Shown: positions 12,024 through 16,919 of the stretch, piece after piece
How the letters are laid out: each line of letters opens with the position of its first letter
Numbering within the stretch: position 1 is the stretch's first letter
Source: JAHDHW01 sp964551455
Lineage (GTDB): Bacteria; Bacteroidota; Bacteroidia; Chitinophagales; Saprospiraceae
Length of the DNA: 16,919 nt
Assembly (NCBI GenBank): GCA_964551455.1
Contig: CAZKDA010000097.1
Location: 1 to 16,919 of the forward strand
Reading direction: 5' to 3'
Translations under genes and position numbers: made by a program
Notes under the pieces: model-generated
Told to the model about the DNA's origin: nothing
The model's database searches: none
What the model saw: the letters and a program-made list of their open reading frames with translations, nothing else

Positions 12024-14492
12024 ATGGAAAAATCTACAAACAATCACATTGTTTCAGAACTTCAAAAAACATGTTTCCATTGTGGTGAAGATTGTAAATC
12101 CTCCACGATACTTTTTCAGGAAAAATCCTTTTGTTGTGAAGGTTGTAAAATGGTTTTTGAAATCCTTCAGGAAGGAAATTTGGACAATTATTACAAGCTG
12201 GAAAAGCAGCCCGGCATCAGTCAGAAATATCGGAAAAACGTCAGCTATGAATTTTTGAAAGACGAGGAGATCATTGAAAAACTTATTGATTTTACAGATG
12301 GCCACACTACGAAAGTTACTTTTTACCTTCCGCAGATCCACTGCGTTTCATGCCTCTGGCTTTTAGAAAACCTGTATAAACTCAGCGATGGCATTATTTC
12401 ATCCAGGGTCAATTTTCTGAAAAAAGAACTTTCGCTTTCCTTTGATCCCACCAAAAAATCTTTGCAGCAGATTGTAGAATTGCTGGATTCCATAGGTTAT
12501 CCTCCGGAGATCAATTACAGCCAGGCCGAGCGCAAGGCCAAACCCGTTGCCGGCAGAGCCTTGTATTACAAACTCGGCATTGCCGGATTTGCTTTTGGCA
12601 ACATCATGTTGTTCAGCTTTCCCGAATACCTGGGATTGAGCGAACTGGCTTTCAGTCATGTGTTCGGTTACCTCAACCTGTTGCTTTCCATTCCGGTGTT
12701 GTTGTATTGCGGGCAGGATTATTTGCGGTCGGCATGGTTTGGTTTAAAACAAAAACAACTAAACATCGATGTTCCGGTTTCTCTGGGAATGCTGGCTTTG
12801 TTCGGTAGGAGCGCTTTTGAAGTTCTCACACATTCAGGCGCCGGGTATTTCGACAGCCTCGCGGGACTCGTTTTTTTTCTGTTGATCGGAAAATGGTTTC
12901 AACAAAAAACATTTCACACCATTTCATTCCAACGAGATTATAAATCCTATTTTCCGATCGCTGCAACCGTAAAAGTAGATGATAAATGGACTTCGCAACC
13001 GCTGGACAAGGTCGAAGCCGGAGATGTCCTTCTTGTGAAAAACCAGGAGTTGATACCCGCCGACAGCATCCTGATAAAAGGCGAAGGGAATATTGATTAC
13101 AGTTTCGTGACCGGTGAGGCAAACCTGATTTCCAAAGTCATCGGCGATAAACTCTACGCCGGAGGTAAACAGGCTGGCAACAGCATCGAAGTTGCGGTAC
13201 GGAAAAAGGTGCAGCAAAGCTACCTGACGCAGTTGTGGAATGAAAGCGCCTTTCAAAAACAGGATTCGTCGAAGAGCAGCCGGATCGCCCTGATGATCGG
13301 AACTTATTTCACCATCATCATCCTGGCTGTGGCAATTCTGGCTTTCGCCTATTGGCTTCCTCAAAGTTGGCCGAAGGCTATCAATGCTTTTACGGCGGTA
13401 CTGATCATCGCCTGTCCATGCGCGGTGGCGTTGGCCATTCCTTTTACTTACGGCAATGTGTTGCGGATCATGGCGGCCAGGCAGTTTTTTATGAAAAACA
13501 CGCTCACGGTGGAAGCCATACAGGAGGCCGGCCATATCGTGCTGGACAAAACCGGAACGATCACGGATACCAATTTTCAAAAGGTACATTTCAAAGGCAG
13601 GAAATTATCGTTGCGCGAGCAATCTATGTTGAAATCCCTTGCGACAGAATCCGGTCATCCGTTGAGCAGGAGCATTGCTTCATATTTCAAAAATGTCCCT
13701 GTGATCGGGATCGGAAAGTTCGAGGAATTTCCAGGGGAAGGGATACAGGCTGAGATCTGTGGTAACTTCATCCGCCTGGGTTCTGCGCGATTTATTTTCG
13801 GAAAGGAACAGCTCCACGATGCTGAAAACAGCAACGGGGTTTTTGCAGAGATCAATCACGAGGTGGCCGGACAGTTCATTTTTCAAAGCCAGTACCGCAA
13901 AGGCTTGCTTTATTTCATCCAGGCTTTGAAACGCAAGTACCGGTTGAGCCTGCTCTCCGGAGACAATGATGCAGAAAAACAAAGATTGGAAGCTTATTTC
14001 AAAAGCGGGGAAAACCTGTATTTCAACCAAAGTCCAAAAGATAAACTGATGTATATCAAAAATCTGCAATGCGCAGGAGAGAGGGTAATGATGATCGGCG
14101 ACGGCCTGAACGACGCCGGCGCTTTGGAGCAGAGCGATGCAGGGATCGTGATCGCTGAAGACATCAATAATTTCACACCGGCCTGTGATGCGATCGTTTC
14201 ATCGGATCGTTTCAGGAGTCTGCCGCTTTTTTTCGCTTACATCCAAACGAGCCGCTATGTGCTTTTCGGGGCTTATGCTTTGGCGTTGGTTTACAATGTC
14301 GTGGGATTGAGTTATGCCGTTCAGGCCAAACTATCTCCGATCATTGCGGCGATACTGATGCCTTTGAGTTCAGTGACCATTGTGGTTTTTGGTGTGGGAA
14401 TGAGTACGCTCCTGGCGAGCATATTTTTGAAAAAAAGTGTTAGAAAAGTCAATAAAAATAACAGCTTGTTGGTGGATGTAAAAAGAATCTGA
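12024..14492 (+). CDS. ccoI: Cation-transporting P1B-type ATPase CcoI, copper supply for cbb3 oxidase
   Basis: An 822-residue heavy-metal P-type ATPase. The N-terminus has the CcoI/FixI cysteine cluster (C17, C20, C24, C37-C38, C41), then an HMA metal-binding domain with HCVSC (106-110). Membrane helices flank the actuator domain (TGE at 363-365). The metal-site helix has CPC (464-466), typical of Cu(I) pumps. The catalytic domain has phosphorylation site D508 in DKTGT, the SGHPLS histidine-proline motif (543-548) and GDGLND (692-697). In the CcoI family the pump exports copper across the inner membrane for delivery to the CuB site of cbb3 oxidase. The position directly before ccoS and ccoN supports CcoI rather than a detoxifying CopA. 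Start is the ATG at 12024; a TTG at 12009 is in frame but lies in the putative promoter. It is divergent from the AAA+ gene. Confidence 0.95.
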   Translation: MEKSTNNHIVSELQKTCFHCGEDCKSSTILFQEKSFCCEGCKMVFEILQEGNLDNYYKLEKQPGISQKYRKNVSYEFLKDEEIIEKLIDFTDGHTTKVTFYLPQIHCVSCLWLLENLYKLSDGIISSRVNFLKKELSLSFDPTKKSLQQIVELLDSIGYPPEINYSQAERKAKPVAGRALYYKLGIAGFAFGNIMLFSFPEYLGLSELAFSHVFGYLNLLLSIPVLLYCGQDYLRSAWFGLKQKQLNIDVPVSLGMLALFGRSAFEVLTHSGAGYFDSLAGLVFFLLIGKWFQQKTFHTISFQRDYKSYFPIAATVKVDDKWTSQPLDKVEAGDVLLVKNQELIPADSILIKGEGNIDYSFVTGEANLISKVIGDKLYAGGKQAGNSIEVAVRKKVQQSYLTQLWNESAFQKQDSSKSSRIALMIGTYFTIIILAVAILAFAYWLPQSWPKAINAFTAVLIIACPCAVALAIPFTYGNVLRIMAARQFFMKNTLTVEAIQEAGHIVLDKTGTITDTNFQKVHFKGRKLSLREQSMLKSLATESGHPLSRSIASYFKNVPVIGIGKFEEFPGEGIQAEICGNFIRLGSARFIFGKEQLHDAENSNGVFAEINHEVAGQFIFQSQYRKGLLYFIQALKRKYRLSLLSGDNDAEKQRLEAYFKSGENLYFNQSPKDKLMYIKNLQCAGERVMMIGDGLNDAGALEQSDAGIVIAEDINNFTPACDAIVSSDRFRSLPLFFAYIQTSRYVLFGAYALALVYNVVGLSYAVQAKLSPIIAAILMPLSSVTIVVFGVGMSTLLASIFLKKSVRKVNKNNSLLVDVKRI

Positions 14493-14569
14493 TATTTATC
14501 AGTAAGTCCATTGATTTTTGTCATATATGTTATGAGTGGCTGGTTCTAAATTGCCGAAAATTTTAAAAA

Positions 14570-14731
14570 ATGAAAATACTAATTCTTCTGATCGGTATTG
14601 GCCTTGTGATCGCGCTGGGGTTCATCCTTGCATTTATCTGGGCAGTCAGATCCGGTCAATATGATGACGATTACACGCCGTCAGTCCGGATTTTATTTGA
14701 TGATGAGAAAGAAGAAAAAAAAGACGCATGA
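14570..14731 (+). CDS. ccoS: cbb3-type cytochrome oxidase maturation protein CcoS
   Basis: A 53-residue single-pass membrane protein. Residues 3-25 form one transmembrane helix (ILILLIGIGLVIALGFILAFIWA), followed by the CcoS signature AVRSGQYDD and a short acidic-basic tail (FDDEKEEKKDA). CcoS is required for insertion of heme and copper cofactors into CcoN in the bacteria where it has been tested. Start is the ATG at 14570, preceded by an A-rich stretch instead of a Shine-Dalgarno site. It lies 77 bases after ccoI, and its TGA stop overlaps the ATG of the next small gene as ATGA at 14728-14731, so those two are translationally coupled. Confidence 0.93.
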   Translation: MKILILLIGIGLVIALGFILAFIWAVRSGQYDDDYTPSVRILFDDEKEEKKDA

Positions 14732-14826
14732 CACTTATCCAGATCGCTTTTTACTGCTGCTTTGCGCTGCTGACGGGTTTGATAATTTTTTATGGTAGAA
14801 AACTGCTGAAAACGAAAAATAATTAA
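14728..14826 (+). CDS. 32-residue single-helix membrane protein between ccoS and ccoNO
   Basis: A very short frame starting MTLIQIAFYCCFALLT and ending YGRKLLKTKNN. Residues 3-22 form one hydrophobic helix with adjacent cysteines C10 and C11; the tail is basic (R24, K25, K28, K30), which predicts a cytoplasmic C-terminus. Its ATG overlaps the ccoS stop (ATGA), strong evidence of coupled translation, and ccoNO starts 23 bases after its TAA. It is too short for family recognition. By position and shape it could be a small structural or assembly subunit of the oxidase, comparable with CcoM of Pseudomonas or a displaced CcoQ, but this is inference: CcoQ normally follows CcoO and has a longer soluble tail. 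Confidence 0.7.
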   Translation: MTLIQIAFYCCFALLTGLIIFYGRKLLKTKNN

Positions 14827-14849
14827 TCAACGAAACAAGAATACACGGT

Positions 14850-16919
14850 ATGTCAAAAATTGATTCATTTAGTTACGACAACGCAATTGTAAGAAATTTT
14901 GCTTTAGCTACGGTACTTTGGGGAATAGTTGGAATGCTGGTCGGGCTGATCATTGCGCTGCAACTGATCTTTCCGGTGCTGAATTTTTCGGAAAGTTCTC
15001 CGCTGTTCACTTTCGGGCGCATCCGGCCCTTGCACACCAATGCAGCGATTTTCGCATTTGTAGGCAACGGTATTTTCATGGGCGTTTATTATTCGCTCCA
15101 GCGATTGCTGAAAGCCAGGATGTATAGCGACCTACTTTCCAAGATCAACTTCTGGGGCTGGCAACTCATTATCGTGGCGGCAGCCATTACCTTACCGCTG
15201 GGCTATACCAGCGCACATGAATACGCCGAGCTGGAATGGCCGATTGACATTGCCATTGCCATCGTATGGGTGGTTTTCGGTATCAATATGTTCGGTACTA
15301 TTTTAAAAAGGAGAGAGAACCACCTTTACGTCGCCATCTGGTTTTACATTGCCACCTGGGTGACCGTAACCGTTTTGCACATTTTTAACAACCTGGAAAT
15401 TCCGGTCAATATGTTTGACAGCATCGGGGTATTTGCGGGAGTACAGGATGCACTAATCCAGTGGTGGTATGGCCACAATGCCGTGGCTTTCTTTTTGACC
15501 ACGCCGTATCTGGGTTTGATGTATTATTATCTTCCCAAAGCAGCCAACCGGCCAGTTTTTTCATACAAATTGTCGATCATCCACTTTTGGGCGTTGATCT
15601 TTATTTATATCTGGGCGGGGCCGCACCACTTGCTTTATACCTCCCTGCCAGGCTGGGCGCAATCGCTCGGAACCGTATTTTCCATCATGCTGATCGCTCC
15701 CTCCTGGGGCGGCATGCTCAACGGATTGCTGACCCTCCGTGGCGCCTGGGACCGCGTACGCACCGATCCCATTCTAAAGTTTATGGTCGTTGCGGTGACG
15801 GCTTACGGTATGGCAACGCTGGAAGGGCCGCTGCTCTCCCTCAAGTTTTTTAACGCGATCAGCCATTATACCGACTGGACAATTGGCCACGTGCATGTAG
15901 GAACCCTGGGTTGGAATGGCATGCTCACTTTCGGCATCCTTTATTGGCTGATACCCCGAATTTACAACACGCCGCTTTATTCTGTAAAGATGGCTAACAC
16001 ACACTTTTGGATCGGAACCTTGGGTATGCTGTTCTACACCATTCCTTTGTATTGGGCAGGATGGACGCAGAGCCTGATGTGGAAGCAATTTACTCCCGAC
16101 GGTTTTTTGACTTATGGAAATTTCCTCGAAACTGTTACGCAGATCATCCCAATGTATATGATCCGTGCGGTAGGCGGCACGATATACCTCGCCGGTGTTT
16201 TTGTGATGGCTTATAACCTTTATAAAACTGCAAAAAGCGGAAGCCTCGTAGCCAATGAAGCAACGGAAGCGCCCGTCAGGGAAATCCCGGAAAAACACGC
16301 CGGCGAACACTGGCACCGATGGATCGAGCGAAGACCCATACAAATGCTGGTTGCCAGCGCCATTGTAATCCTGATCGGCGGCATTATCGAAATATTCCCA
16401 ATGCTTATGATCGACAACAATGTGCCGAAAATCGCTTCAGTAAAACCATACACGGCATTGGAAATGGAAGGTCGCGACCTCTACGTCAGAGAAGGTTGTA
16501 TGGGCTGTCATTCACAGATGATCCGGCCATTCCGATCGGAAACCGCCAGATACGGCGATTATTCAAAATCCGGAGAATTTATTTATGATCGTCCTTTCCT
16601 CTGGGGCTCCAAACGAACCGGCCCCGATCTGGCCAGAGCCGGAACCGGTTTGATGAAAAAATCCGACGCCTGGCATTATACGCACCTGGTCGATCCGCGG
16701 GCAGTATCGGCGGGGTCAATCATGCCGGCCTATCCGTTCCTTGCTAAAAATAATCTGAACACGAAATATACCCAGGCCAAGTTGAAAGTGTTGAAACAGC
16801 TCGGAACGCCTTATTCGGACGAATATATTGAAAACGCGCAGGAGGAAATGCAACGGCAGGCAAAGGCCATTACGAAAAGGCTCAATGGCGAAGGGATCGG
16901 AGGGGATGACCTCGACAAA
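14850..16919 (+). CDS. ccoNO: cbb3 cytochrome c oxidase, fused subunits I and II (CcoN-CcoO), 3' end cut
   Basis: One uninterrupted frame of 690 codons from the ATG at 14850, still open at the window edge. Residues 1-460 are CcoN: H62 (RPLHTNAA) and H349 bind the low-spin heme b, H347 (IGHVHVG) the high-spin heme, and H209 (WWYGHN) with H259/H260 (AGPHH) CuB. Y253 in IYIWAGPHH is 44 residues after H209, the spacing of the His-Tyr cross-link known in cbb3 oxidases. A polar linker (461-497) joins the CcoO part: one transmembrane helix (about 498-518) and a monoheme cytochrome c domain with CMGCH (C550, C553, H554) and axial M625 in SIMPAYP. The protein reduces oxygen to water at low oxygen tension with proton pumping. 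Separate ccoN and ccoO genes are the rule in Proteobacteria. ccoQ and ccoP are expected just beyond the right edge. Confidence 0.95.
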   Translation, partial: MSKIDSFSYDNAIVRNFALATVLWGIVGMLVGLIIALQLIFPVLNFSESSPLFTFGRIRPLHTNAAIFAFVGNGIFMGVYYSLQRLLKARMYSDLLSKINFWGWQLIIVAAAITLPLGYTSAHEYAELEWPIDIAIAIVWVVFGINMFGTILKRRENHLYVAIWFYIATWVTVTVLHIFNNLEIPVNMFDSIGVFAGVQDALIQWWYGHNAVAFFLTTPYLGLMYYYLPKAANRPVFSYKLSIIHFWALIFIYIWAGPHHLLYTSLPGWAQSLGTVFSIMLIAPSWGGMLNGLLTLRGAWDRVRTDPILKFMVVAVTAYGMATLEGPLLSLKFFNAISHYTDWTIGHVHVGTLGWNGMLTFGILYWLIPRIYNTPLYSVKMANTHFWIGTLGMLFYTIPLYWAGWTQSLMWKQFTPDGFLTYGNFLETVTQIIPMYMIRAVGGTIYLAGVFVMAYNLYKTAKSGSLVANEATEAPVREIPEKHAGEHWHRWIERRPIQMLVASAIVILIGGIIEIFPMLMIDNNVPKIASVKPYTALEMEGRDLYVREGCMGCHSQMIRPFRSETARYGDYSKSGEFIYDRPFLWGSKRTGPDLARAGTGLMKKSDAWHYTHLVDPRAVSAGSIMPAYPFLAKNNLNTKYTQAKLKVLKQLGTPYSDEYIENAQEEMQRQAKAITKRLNGEGIGGDDLDK

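Noticed and set aside
11762..12043. 93-codon minus-strand frame in the spacer before ccoI
   Set aside because: Low-complexity AT-rich translation with no domain or signal peptide, and it overlaps the ccoI start region.
12924..13589. 221-codon minus-strand frame inside ccoI
   Set aside because: It lies wholly antisense to the conserved P-type ATPase core; composition is that of a shadow frame.
12024..14492. CopA-type copper detoxification ATPase
   Set aside because: The N-terminal cysteine cluster and the directly following ccoS and ccoNO genes point to CcoI.

Overview
The window reads as a chromosomal segment of a Bacteroidota bacterium, most likely near the Saprospiria (an inference from protein style, not proven). 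The signs are genes without Shine-Dalgarno sites, several exact TAnnTTTG boxes of the kind used by the Bacteroidota primary sigma factor, a Bacteroidota-type RimO N-terminus, TTG start codons, and a cbb3 oxidase with CcoN and CcoO fused in one reading frame. No tRNA, rRNA, CRISPR, transposase or phage gene is visible.

Layout. Positions 1-4161 carry minus-strand genes: the N-terminus of a lipoprotein with a DP-repeat linker (cut by the window edge), an exported MORN-repeat protein ending in a clear intrinsic terminator, a lipoprotein MsrB (methionine sulfoxide reductase B), a four-helix membrane protein, and rimO (ribosomal protein S12 methylthiotransferase). A plus-strand outer-membrane beta-barrel protein follows (4426-5124). 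It converges on a minus-strand operon (8813 down to 5208): pyrG (CTP synthase), a PMT-type membrane glycosyltransferase and a short TrmH-family RNA methyltransferase. Upstream of it lies a large tandem AAA+ ATPase of CbbX/SpoVK type with a duplicated N-terminal beta-rich module (11715 down to 9091).

From 12024 to the right edge the plus strand holds a cbb3 cytochrome oxidase locus: ccoI (copper P-type ATPase), ccoS, a 32-residue single-helix protein translationally coupled to ccoS, and a ccoN-ccoO fusion that is still open at base 16919. CcoI and CcoS mature the copper/heme centre of CcoN, and the fused CcoO part carries the c-type heme that feeds it electrons. An FNR-like half-palindrome and a TAnnTTTG box precede ccoI, which fits microaerobic control, though neither site is proven.

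The most unusual non-coding structure is a family of short tandem repeats, mostly 7-mers, in the spacers, together with two near-identical 44-bp hairpin elements (4337-4380 and 5148-5191) that each sit inside a short tandem repeat tract on either side of the beta-barrel gene. The best candidates for undescribed biology are this repeat/hairpin system, the tandem AAA+ protein with its duplicated sensor-like module, and the 32-residue protein in the oxidase operon.
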